Shown: positions 46,153 through 57,800 of the stretch, piece after piece | Numbering within the stretch: position 1 is the stretch's first letter | Layout of the letters: the number at the start of each line of letters is the position of its first letter | Assembly: GCF_000344685.1 (NCBI RefSeq) | Contig: NW_006920419.1 | Location: forward strand, 1,169,576 to 1,233,575 | Source of the DNA: Gloeophyllum trabeum ATCC 11539 | Taxonomy: Eukaryota > Basidiomycota > Agaricomycetes > Gloeophyllales > Gloeophyllaceae | Direction: 5' to 3' | Length of the DNA: 64,000 bases | The notes under the pieces: generated by a model | Databases searched by the model: none | Told to the model about the DNA's origin: nothing | Seen by the model: the letters and a program-made list of their open reading frames with translations, nothing else | Program-made: the position numbers and the translations under genes

Positions 46153-46333
46153 CCGCTCGGACGTTGGCGGTATCCGTTTCGTCAGCGACCGGAGATGTGC
46201 ATTTCGGAATCCGCACAGCGCTTGCAGGCTATTACCAAGATTTACTACAGCAGCAGCCATATTTTGATCTCGAATTATAGACCCTATTCATCGTCCTTGG
46301 AAACTCACATCCGTATACGAACTTCATAATGAA

Positions 46334-49300
46334 TCACAACCGCATAATGAGCTGCTTCACAGCTGACATCCATAACCCGATGTCGTCTGTCAGGGCGCCC
46401 CGCGTGAGCAGATCCATATGAATGGTCAACGCCGCCTCTCGGTCATGGGCGGCCATGGCTAGATAGGCACAACGCAAGGTCAGTCCCGCCTTCGTACGAA
46501 GACCGAGGAAGCGTGCGCACCACTCGTAAGATCAAGAAGTTGATCCACGACAGGCCTCGACAACGTCTCGCAGTTCAGAGCGTCGAACAAACCATTGATC
46601 CGCCTGTCCAAATCATCCGCGACACGTTTTTGCTGGGGCTGCAATGAACGGTAAGCATTGGCACTTTCCACGAAGGAAACGGCCGGAAAACATACAGGCA
46701 TAGTCTGTTTCAGTCTCGCCAGTTGCTCCGAGAGGACGTTGTAGATAGGCCTCGCCGTATCTGGGATATGACTACGGTCACCCGGAGCTACAGTCACAAG
46801 TTAGAAGACCGTCCTCACGGCTGAATCGCATAGTTTGACTCACGATACTTGGGCCCCGCAGGTTCCTTCTTTGCAGGCGGTGCTGGCGAACGGACGCCAG
46901 GTGGACCTTGGGGAGCAGAAGGACCTGAAGGCGGAGGGCCAGCGTGTGGAGGACCAGGGTGTGGAGGACCAGCGGGTGGAGGACCAGCGGGTGGAGGACC
47001 GGCGTGTGGAGGAGGGCCCTGCATATGCTGTCCAGGCGGACCAGGTCTGGCACCACTCGGGGGAGGCGCGTAAGGTCCGCTCTGCGCTTGAGGCGACATA
47101 GTCCTCGCATACGGGCCTGGAGCTGCCACCTGACTGGGCGACGGGGTGGCGCGGATGTACGGGTTATTGACCTGCTGGATCGGCGGTGGAGTGCCACGCG
47201 CGTACGGCCCTTGAGGCGGCTGGTTCATATTGGAGGGCGGCATGTGGCCTCGGGGAGGCGGCTGAGCGAACTGACTGGGGGGATGCCCGGCCGATCCTTG
47301 CATCTGTGGTGGAGACATCATCCTTTGCGGTGGGGGAGCCATGTTCTGCGGGGGTGCTCCTGGAGGAGGGATCGACCCTGGGCGCCCATGAGGCGGGTAA
47401 GGCCCCGGTCCTCCTCCAGGCGGCAATCGTTGACCAGCCTGAGGTGGATGCGGAGGACCGTTTGCCTGTCGGCTTCCTGATCGAGGTGGGGGAGGTAGAT
47501 TCGGCTGTTGTTGTCCTTGGAACGGCGAACCAGGCGTCTGTGGCAAGGGCGACGGTGCCGCGTTCGGGAAGGGTGATACTATTGGGGCTGGTTTATTGAT
47601 ATTTAGAGGATTAGGAGTACGCCTTTCGGAAACCATAGGCGCATCGTTCCAACCCCCATTAGCACGTTTGGGTGGCGGAGGTAATGTCGCTGCACCCGGG
47701 GGGCCACCGTTTGCCCTGGGCGGAGGAACCATGCCAGGCGAAGGCCCTTGAGGACTTGGTTGGTTTTGCAGATGAGGTACATACTTGCCGGACGTGTTCG
47801 AATATGGTGACGGGGCCGCAGATTGTTGGTAAGGCTGCTGCTGCTGGTAGGGCTGGTGCTGTTGGTATGCCTGTTGCTGCTGGTACGGCTGCTGGAAGCT
47901 CGTCTGGGCTGGTGCTGGCGCTGGCGCGGGAGCGTAAGGCGTACTTTGCGTGGCCGCAGGTCCGTAAGTAGAATATGGAGAGGACTGGGTAATGACTGGC
48001 GGAGTGGGCTGGGCGGGTTGCTGATACTGACCATATGGGTAGGAGGAGGTAGAGGACACGGACGATGCAGTAGGCACAGCTGGGGCAGCGGGTGCCGCGA
48101 TCTTGGACGAACCTGCCACAGGTGCTGTTTCATTGACAGCTGCAAGCAAACGTTCTTTGCCGGTTTCGAAATCCCAGGCCGATCCGGATGAACCGCTATA
48201 TTCCGGCGGCGTCAATTTCATGAAGGAGACGGCACCCTTCACTAGTCCTTGAGCCGCAAGAAGATCGGCATATTCAAAGTAACGGTCGTAAAGAGCAGAG
48301 AGTTTGTACGACATGGCGGAGGTATCTTCCGATGACCCTGTCAAATCCGTATCGACGTAGTTGGACGCGCTTCTGAATACTGTGACCTTCTCCACGAACG
48401 ACTGCAGGGCGTGCGCGTGAGCAGTATAGCGGGAACCGTCGAGGCTATCCTCGCCGGAGGCAAGGCGCAATTCTTCTTCAACTAATTCCTCGATCCAGAT
48501 GTTAACGAGCCGTTCGAGGCGGCCAGCGGCGAGATAAGTGAGAGTCGCGTTCTTCCTGAACTCACGAGCCCTCTGCGCAGCGTCAGGGCTATCTGAGCCA
48601 GCAGCGAGGTGAGATTGGAATTCGAGGCGCTGACCAAGCTGCTCAGCCAAAGCCGGGAACTCCTCCGAGTTCGCGAAAGTACAAATGACAACAAAGATCT
48701 CTTGCCACTCCCGCAGGTCAGCGTTCTGGACGATATCCGCCAGGTCGTTGGTCACAATGGATTGGAACAAGCGAAGGTAGGGAGAAGAGGTCGTGCACCG
48801 CTCAAAGTATATCTTCTGGGTGCGCTGCAGAAGTTCGGTGCCTCCCTTGACAGCAAGCAGGATAGCATCAGCAAAGCGATCAGACGACAGGCACAGCGAC
48901 ACTGCAGACTCGAAGTCACCCAGGACAAGCGCCTTGGTGATCAGCTGGTCCGTCTCCGACTCATCGTTTGGGTATATTCTGAAAGTGTTGCTCTTCAAGC
49001 TTTCGGAAGCCACCGAGGAAGGACCAGACCCAATCGTAGCTGCAACAGACGAGTCCAAGGCATAGTTCGTATGGGGCACGGTCATCTGGTCACCCTGATT
49101 CTGGGACATGCCCATGCTGCTGAAGAAATCTGCCGCTGCATCCATCTGGGGTGTCCCGGCCCCGTTATCATCCCCGAAGAGACTGGGCACAGTCGTCGTC
49201 GTCGACTCCGCGTCCACAGCTGGCGTAGCGTCTGTGTTCTCCGACGCAGCGCTGCCGCTCACCTCCGAAGGCGTGGCCTCTTGATTGCCTGCTGCATCGT

Positions 49301-51293
49301 CCGCAGCGTCTTCCCCACCAGCCTCCGACGGCGACTTCTCAGGTTCGGCAAAGGACACTACAGATCTTGACTTAGTCTCACTGGTGTATGATTCCAAGGG
49401 AGATCTGGGCGTCTCGGTCGCACTATCAGCCTCCTTTTTGAGCTTCGCCACCGCCTCAGCGACGCGAACGGCGATTTCCTCCTTCGAGAAACCCAACAGG
49501 GTCACCAGCTCGTCCCGCGAATTTGCGCGGAACAAGCTGCTGAGTGCCTTCCACGTGACACTGGACTCCGCGTCTTGCTCCGCCATCTGACTTTTATGAT
49601 CGGCGAAAGAGTTGAGCGCCTGGCCGTCGATGGCAGAGCGCAACTTCTGGGCGCGTTCTGTGATCCCGGGCTCCGTGACGACGGTCCTGACGTGGACGAC
49701 ACTGCTCTGATTCGACCCATCCTTGGACTGTAAATTTGAGACGGACACAAGCTTTCCGCCATAGCCGAAGGAACTTGACACGGGACGGCGCAGCCACTTG
49801 GGAGGTTGTTTGAGAGACAAAGTCCCCTGCGTCATACGGGAGATGCTTGGAACATCGAAGATGTCAGCGCCATCCGGGGCGGGCGTAGGCGCCTGGACGT
49901 CGACGGCAGGCTCGTTCGTAGACTGGACGGAGTGAATCCCGATGGTGCCATCGAAGAATGCAGCCGCGAACAAGTCAGGATTTCTGGGACACCACTGAAC
50001 CTGGAATGCCCAGTTATCGGCGGTCGGCAGCTACGGCACGCGGGTGTTAGTCTTGTCTTACTACAGCGAAATAGAAACGTACTTCGCCGATGATTTCTGA
50101 GGTTTGCGGATTCCAGCAGAGCGCCCTGTTGTCCTTACCAGCGGAAAGAAGTAGGTCTGGGTCCTGCTTACACCAGGACAATGAGAGGACGCCTTTCTCG
50201 TGTCCAGTGAGAATCTGCGAAAACGGTGAATCCGTAGCCAACCAAACAAAAAAAAATAACCGCTCTCGCACCTTTTCCGGTGCCCGCGTGTTGCGGAGAT
50301 CCCAGACCATCACGACTGGCGATGCGTCGTCTTCGGAAGAAGTCACTAGCCGCGTAGCCTTCACGCAGAAGCTTCAGTACACTGCTCGCAACAGTGCTAA
50401 ACTCCCTCACATTATCGGGCTGCCATGCGACATCGCTCATACCCCGCCTACCGCCCATCAGACCGCCCTGCGGTCCGCCTGCCAGCGTGCCCGCACCGCC
50501 GCCATACGCCAATGCAGTCACCTCCCGCTTTCCTCGCAGATCCCATACTACAGTATACCCAGTGCTGCTGGACGTCGCAAGCACATGGGGAACCTGATTG
50601 TTCCAAGCAAGGGACGTGATTTCGTTCAGCTTCGAGCTGCGCGTCCCCGGGGAGTAGGGCTTGCTCGGATCTTTCAGGTCCCAGATGTATATCTAGCCAC
50701 ACCGCTCAGAAGCAACCCGGGTAGACATGCGGGCTACTCACCTCGCCGTTCACGGCGCCGGAGGAGAAGAGGCTGGTTTGGATAGGGTTGAAATCGAGAC
50801 CGCGCACGGGTCCGGTGTGCGTCGTGTTCCTCATGATGAGCGCCTCCTCCACCCTGTCCCCGAGTCAGCTGTGGCCCCCACGCGCAGACAGGCGACGTAC
50901 GAGGCGTTCTCCAGAATCTTGGCCGGGTCCCAGATACCCAGTTCACCATTCTCCATGCAGGCTGCTATGACGCCGCTCGGGCGGTTGCCTTCGACGTATC
51001 CCCATGCGATGCGGTTGAATCTGCTGTAACATAAGTTCTGCACAAGCTTGCCAGCGCTTTGCAGCGTACCTTGAGCTGTTTGTGACCGATCCCTTGGGAC
51101 CTACACCCTCCCCTTCCCCACCCAAGTCAAATTCATTCTTGTTCATGAAGTCGGGGGCCCATATCTCCAGCTGACTCTCATTGCTGAATGATTCGTCCAA
51201 CGCTCCCGACACCGTTCCCGTTGCCAGCAGCGGTAATGCCGGTAAAGGCGACCAGGCGAACGTCGACGTTCTGTGGATTTCTTTTAATTTCAT
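46334..51293 (-). CDS. SEC31: COPII coat subunit Sec31
   Basis: Outer-coat COPII subunit; with Sec13 it forms the cage on ER-derived vesicles and stimulates Sar1 GTPase. The ATG at 51293 starts [20 protein letters not shown], the usual first blade. WD-repeat blocks follow in short exons ([40 protein letters not shown]). A single exon of about 3.1 kb (46815-49973) holds the end of the propeller, the helical solenoid ([27 protein letters not shown]-like [17 protein letters not shown]) and a very long Pro/Gln/Gly-rich region, with QQPYQQ runs and PPPAGPP repeats, for binding Sec23. The C-terminal helical domain ends [15 protein letters not shown] and KQLIMRL, with TGA at 46334-46336 after a last intron beginning about 46520. 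The repeated PPHAGPPP block near 46940-47010 is a short in-frame tandem repeat. Confidence 0.94.
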
Positions 51294-52550
51294 GATAGCG
51301 GTTTAAGCAGTAGAATCTATGCGGTACCCTACGTGTCGAAGGAGCGTAGGCGTTATGTCACGTGCTGTATTTAGGGCAGGCATGTATGTACTGCAACTTA
51401 TAAGCTCTTGTAAATATCAAAAGCTGATTGGATCCCCTGTCAGTGTTGTCCAGCCGTTAAATTTTTGCATGACTTGCTATCAGCCATAGTCCTACCGAGG
51501 TGAAATGACAGTCGTTAGCTATGTACCAGTCACTGGCACCGTATATAATGAGTGGTTGGTGTCTATCCTGGATCTCGTGGCTGATATCTCTTCTACAGAG
51601 CGACGAATAAGACTATAGATATATACTTAGTTCCAGCTGACTAGAGACTACAACTACAGGATGCAGTAAGAAGTATGATGACTACTTACTGTTAGCGCTG
51701 TGCCCATTGATATCCAAAAGAGGCATCCTGTCTTCCTAATCTGGACTCAGCTGATTCTGAGCGTCATGGCTTGCTGAGTTCCTCGTAGGTCTCAAGCCGC
51801 CGTACGCTATTCCCACATAATCGTTTCAGTTCTCCAACTTACCAAGCTTCGGGTTAACGTTGGATCTGACTTCACCACTTTGGAGGCCAGCTTACTTCGA
51901 GAAGCCTGGACTTCGTTAGTTGCGGGGCGCTCCGCGCTACATCCGAAGGATTCAGATGATTCACAGGCCAGTTCTATTAGTTACCAAGGACCGTGTAGTC
52001 CAGCGTTCTGGCAGGTCAAGCTTCTGCTTCCTCTGTGATCTTAGGGTGCTGAAACGTATCACACTTTCGAATCCTAAATACAATCAGACACCCACAAAAG
52101 GAAGCGAGCCTGTGGCGGTATGAGGATGTCCAACAAATCCTGCTACTTTCCGTCGACTAGGGCGGACAATTTACCTTCTGCAATTCCACATAGACTCCTC
52201 ATTCTCGACATGCTGGGGAGGGCGGCGCAACAATACGTACAAAGCGAATTCCAAACGAATCCATTGAAACAATAGCAAACTCGCGCTGAACTATTCGAAC
52301 TCCGCTTGTGCCCCATTATGGAAGGTATTGTCTTTTGTCCACTTTTGTCACAATGCCAGCGGAAACAAAAGCTATTATCGACGGTATGTATACTAATACA
52401 TGGGTATGGAGGGCGATGTACCTCGTACCGCCCACCGTCTGGAATCTGTCTGGGTAATTGCAGTTTCTCCTCTTTGCCATCGAATTCGCTTGCTACTCCT
52501 CGAACACACTCCTCTCGCAAGTTTTATCATTGAATCTTACGGCTAGCGAC
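51294..52550. other. Intergenic region between SEC31 and the next gene
   Basis: About 1.26 kb serving as a shared divergent promoter region. I see no gene, repeat or clear core promoter motif. A 125-codon minus-strand ORF at 52143-52520 matches no family and shows no supporting neighbour exons. Confidence 0.5.
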
Positions 52551-54470
52551 ATGACTTCTCGTGAGTGAAGATGAAGTTTACTCTGACATCTACGTACTGA
52601 CGGAGGTCCAGTATTTTCCAAAGATACCATGCTTTCCGGCTCCAAACGCCAGCAGCGCAGTCGGGTCCGAAAACCTAAAGCATCCAACTGGAAAGATTTG
52701 TGCCCTCTGATGGGCAAGCCACTGCACGCTGTTCCTGAAGTCGCCGAGGAGGAGGAAGTTTACTATCAACAGACATTTCCGACCACACCTTCGTCGTGTT
52801 CTTCGCAAGTGCCGTGCTCTGCCAGTCGCAACCTCGGGGGCAGTTCGACTCTCGGACCGAGGCGCTGTGGCCCAGATGTCGTCCTAGACATCAGAGCTCC
52901 TGAGACGAGAGCGACCCGGCCGCGCCCAGTGGGATTCACTGGAGCGGAAGAATTCTCTCTGAAGAGCACGGCTGATTTCGAATATGAATCGCCCCGGCCA
53001 GCTCCCCGGCCCCCATTACCCGCGTCCTCACCAACGTCCTCATCTTCCCGCTTATCATCGTACGACAGCGACGTAACAAACTCTCCGGACTCGTTAAACC
53101 TACGATTCTCCGACATCGGATTAGTCCTTGACTTCCCCCAGCCACCTAGGGCCTTGTCCCCCAGCCGAAGAGAACCCTCACGCTCACCCACTCCATCCTT
53201 GATGAGCAGCTGCACATCTCGCACGAGTGGCTCTAACACGAGCCTTGCTGCTTCGAGCATAGGAATCCCGACAACCCCGGTTACGTCCGACGATGAATTC
53301 CCGCCTTCACCCTTGTCCAAAGCGGCGCCCGTGCGACCCTTACAGATTGCCAAGAAGGACGTCGAGTGTCACGCGGCGGAAGAGGACGACTGGATCGACG
53401 ACGACGGCGAATGGTACAAGAAGCAGTTCGAAGATATATTGACCCTCTGCTCGCCCTTACCGGCGGCATTCCGGGAGCCCAGCTCTCCGGTGAATATCGA
53501 AGCACCTGCAGCCGCCCGGCCTGAGTCTCTCATGCATGTATCACGTTGGTGTTCGAGTATGTATGGCAAACCCGCGTGTCCAAGCGCTCAGCTTGACCCC
53601 ACCTTCCCCGTCCGAAGGCGGTCTGCTATCAAGCTCCCCAACCGACCTCCCCCACCAGTTCCTTCGGCACGCCGCCGCAGTCGGAGCTCCCAGAGTTCCG
53701 TCGCCAATGCGGTACGGTCTGCCAAGAACGAGCTTACGATCACCATCCCGGCTCGCTCGCGCCCGCCGCCTCGCATGTCGGTGCCTGCAGATGTCAGCGA
53801 TGTCTTTGGCGATCTCCTCAGCCCCGAGGGTCACGGTGTGGTTTCTAGAGTCGCGGACGGGAGCACGCAGGAATTGTTCCTTCAGCCCGAGACGCCGAGC
53901 GTGTACTCTCAAAACACCGACAGTGCCGACGGTGACTTCTACGCGTCCCCATTATTTATGGGCGTGGAGCTGCCGCTGTCGCCTATAGATTTGCAGCTGG
54001 AGATCGCGACGACGTTGGAGCAGGTTCAGCGGAGAGGCAGGGAGGGTGCAGAGGCGGCGATGCCTGACACGCCCGTCGGGCAGATGTACAGCCCGCACCC
54101 GACGTGCTCTGAGGAGGCTCAGGAGAGACCGCTGCGTTCACGTTGGTCATCTTCGACTTTATCGTCCATCGCTGAAAGCCAACCGCCGATGTCGGCGTCT
54201 TCTAGCATATTGAGGTTCAACTTCTCGCCAAGGAGAGGAAAGACGAGGGAGAAGGCGAAGAGCGGGTTCGCGGGCTTGATGAGCCCGAAGCCCGTCTCGG
54301 AGCGAGGGTCGTTCCAAATGGATTTTAACTATGCGATGGACTCGAGGACGCTTGGAAGGAGGGGCAGCCGAAGCTCCAACGCCAGCGACAGCGCTGAGAG
54401 TTGCGACAGCGCGGGTAGCAATGGGCTGAGGAGGAAGCCCATTCCTGTGGAGATGTTCATCCGGTGTTGA
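52551..54470 (+). CDS. Unrecognised disordered Ser/Pro-rich protein
   Basis: Protein of about 622 residues. I propose a 10-nt first exon (52551-52560, ATGACTTCTC), a 51-nt intron with GTGAGT and a CTGAC branch-site-like motif, then one long exon from 52612, giving MTSLFSKDTMLSGSKRQQRS. If that intron is not used, translation starts at the Met at 52629. The protein is mostly Ser, Pro and Arg-rich, with acidic DDWIDDDGEWYKKQFEDIL near residue 255, RRRSAIKLPNRPPPPVPSA, the block SVPADVSDVFGDLLSPEGHG-like sequence near 53775-53830, and a C-terminal NGLRRKPIPVEMFIRC. A possible SH3-binding PPPPVP site is visible. I recognise no catalytic domain. Function is unknown. Confidence 0.75.
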
Positions 54471-54832
54471 TCACGGTATTTATGAGTGTACATTCGTCTT
54501 CCTTCTCGCATCATTTTGGCTGTATCCCTAACTTGCATCATATATACCGTACGCGGACTGTATCCCTAAGGTTTCCCACTCATTCATCGTTATGACACCT
54601 CACCCTACCTTCACTTTTACGTCGATCTGTGTAGCTTCAGTACAATAGCTATGTAATCATTGTTGTCAACTTGAACTTAGAATCAAAAATCCTGGCGCGT
54701 CCGAGAATGATACCAGGAAAGGCAAAACATATGTGTGAATTGATTACGTAACTGCAACATTACAATGCCGCACATTGACATTACTTCTTCACGCCCGTCG
54801 TTATCTACGACGCTCACTACTCTATTTTCACG

Positions 54833-57800
54833 ATGTCTGGCAGGAAGGACTGGTCTGGCTACAACTATGGAGCTATCTCCTCTCTGGTCTTGACCGCTGA
54901 CCGGTCTGAGCTGCCACGACGAGACAAGGAGCCTGATGGCGCCCCAACGTCCTTGGCGGGTCGAATTGACCCGAGGGAAATGGGTTCTCGGGTTCAGAGG
55001 GAGGCTCCGAAGGACGTAGAAAAGAAGAAGAAGAGGGCCGCGGAGCGACAGGAGGCTACGGAGAAGCAGCTAAGCAAGCGGAAAGCTGAAGCTGCTGGCT
55101 TTGGCTATGCGGACATTATCGAGGCGACACAGGATGTGGAAGGGCTCACATACCGCCCACGGACAGCAGAGACGCGAGAAGTTTACGAACTTATTCTTTC
55201 TTCTGTGCATCAAGCTCTTGGAGACCAGGCGCAGGACGTTGTACGTAGCGCTGCTGACACAGTGCTCGAGACGTTGAAAAATGACAGCCTCAAAGACTTC
55301 GACAAGAAGAAGGAGGTTGAGGATGTGCTTGGGCCGATTGCGAATGAGTCCTTCTCGCAACTGGTTAACCTGTCGAAGAAGATTACGGACTACGGCGCAG
55401 AGGACGAGAAGATAGTGGACCCTGACTTGGAGCGGAAGGAGGGCGAAATTGATGAGGACGTGGGTGTCGCCGTTGTCTTCGACGAGGAGGAGCAAGAGGA
55501 CGAGGAAGAGGAAGGCTACGAGGTACGAGAAGAGACTGACGATGAGGATGAGGAAATGGGAGAGGACCAAGAGGATCAGGCACCCGAAGAGACCCTCGAA
55601 GGTGAGGAGCTGGTTGTCGGCGGAGAGTCTTCTGCCCGGACTACAGCCAAGGCAAAGGCGGATAAGGATATCGTCTCGCCTCATCAAGTGGACGCGTTCT
55701 GGGTGCAGCGCCAGGTATCCGAGGTATACCCTGACCCTGTCACGGCGGCGGACAAGGCCTCCTCCGTCCTGTCAATACTCGGCTCAGAATCTAGCCTTCG
55801 GGATTGCGAGAACCAGCTCATGGAACTGTTCGAGTACCAAAGCTTCCCTCTCATCACGAAGTTCCTGAAGAACAGGGACGTGATTGTCTGGTGTACCAAG
55901 TTGCAAAGAAGTGACGCGGATGAACGAGTCAACGTCGAGGTTGCTATGCGAGAGAAGGGAGTTGGATGGATTCTGCGTGAACTCGCGGGTGACAGACAGG
56001 CGAAGGCTCGTGACGCGGACGCGATGGACGTTGACCAGGACGCGAAGAAGGTTGACGTCCCAAAGACAGGTACGCTCGCACCCGGCTCAACGGTCCAACC
56101 TAAGAGAGTTGTCGATTTGGAGAGCATGGCCTTCAGCCAGGGTGGGCATCTGATGTCGAATAAGAAGTGCAAGCTCCCTGAAGGGAGTTTCAAGCGCGCT
56201 AGGAAAGGGTTTGAGGAGATCCATGTGCCCGCGCCTAAGAAGAAGACGAGTGATGCCGCGACGGTACCCATCTCCGATCTTCCGGCATGGGCAAGGGAGG
56301 CCTTCCCTGGGTACAAGCACTTAAACCCTGTCCAAAGCAAACTGTACCCCACTGCATTCGGTACCGATGAGCCTATCCTGTTATGCGCTCCTACAGGCGC
56401 CGGAAAGGTACGTTTTATTCATCGGCCTGTTATTACATTATCTTACAGTCCCCTGTCAGACCAACGTCGCGGTTCTCACTATTCTGAATGAGATGTCAAA
56501 GTGGAGGGACGAAGCCACCGGGCAATTCGATCTGGATTCATGGAAGGTCATCTATGTTGCGCCCATGAAGGCGCTCGTGCAAGAGCAAGTTGGCCAATTC
56601 AGCAAGCGGCTCGCACCCTACGGAATCAAAGTCGGGGAGTTAACTGGTGATGCTCAGATGACGAAGCAGCAAATTTCCGAGACGCAGATCATCGTGACTA
56701 CCCCAGAGAAGTACGATGTCATTACGCGCAAGAGCTCCGACACGAGCTACACCAATCTTGTCCGACTCATCATCATCGACGAGATTCATCTCCTGCACGA
56801 TGAGCGTGGCCCTGTTCTTGAGAGTATAGTAGCCAGGACTATAAGGCGGATGGAGCAAACAGGCGAGTACGTGCGCCTCGTCGGTCTTTCAGCTACTTTG
56901 CCCAACTACCAGGACGTCGCGACCTTCTTGCGCGTGGACGAGTCGAAGGGATTGTTCTACTTCGATGCATCCAGTCGGCCATGTCCGTTGCAGCAGCAGT
57001 TCGTCGGTGTCACCGAGAAGAAGGCAATTAAACGGTACCAGGTCATGAACGAGGTCTGCTACGAGAAGGTCCTCGATCAAGCCGGCAAGAATCAGGTACT
57101 CGTGTTCGTTCACTCGAGGAAGGAAACGGCCAAGACTGCCAAATTTATACGAGATATGGCTATCGAGAAGGAGACCATAACGCAATTTGTCAAGCCTGAC
57201 TCTGCCGTTCGGGAAATTCTGAACGAGGAGGCTGGCAACGTGAAGGATGGCAATCTGAAAGACCTGTTGCCCTTCGGGTTTGCTATCCACCACGCCGGCA
57301 TGACAAGGGAGGACCGTGGTTTGGTGGAGGAACTGTTCGCCGATGGCTCCATTCAAGTTCTTGTTTGCACAGCGACTCTCGCCTGGGGTGTCAACCTTCC
57401 AGCGCATTGCGTCGTGATCAAGGGCACGCAAATTTACAACCCCGAGAAGGGTCGGTGGGTGGAGTTGTCCCCTCAAGACGTTTTGCAGATGCTTGGCCGC
57501 GCCGGTCGCCCACAGTATGACACGTTCGGAGAAGGTGTCATCATCACGAATCACTCCGAGCTCCAGTACTACTTGAGTTTGATGAATCAACAGCTCCCTA
57601 TCGAATCTCAGTTCGTCGCGAAATTAGCAGATAACTTGAATGCGGAGATTGTCTTAGGCACAATACGGAATCGCGACGAAGCTGTCCAGTGGCTGGGCTA
57701 CACGTATTTGTACGTCCGCATGCTCAAGTCACCGAGTCTCTATAGTGTCGGCGTCGATTACGAGGACGACCAGGGTCTGGTCCAGAAGCGTGCCGACATC

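Noticed and set aside
46835..47480. Gly/Arg-rich plus-strand ORFs opposite SEC31
   Set aside because: By-products of the Pro-rich SEC31 repeat read on the other strand.
48609..49370. 253-codon plus-strand ORF opposite SEC31
   Set aside because: Lies wholly antisense to the 3.1-kb SEC31 exon and shows no family resemblance.
52143..52520. 125-codon minus-strand ORF in the SEC31 upstream region
   Set aside because: No recognisable motif and no supporting exon structure.
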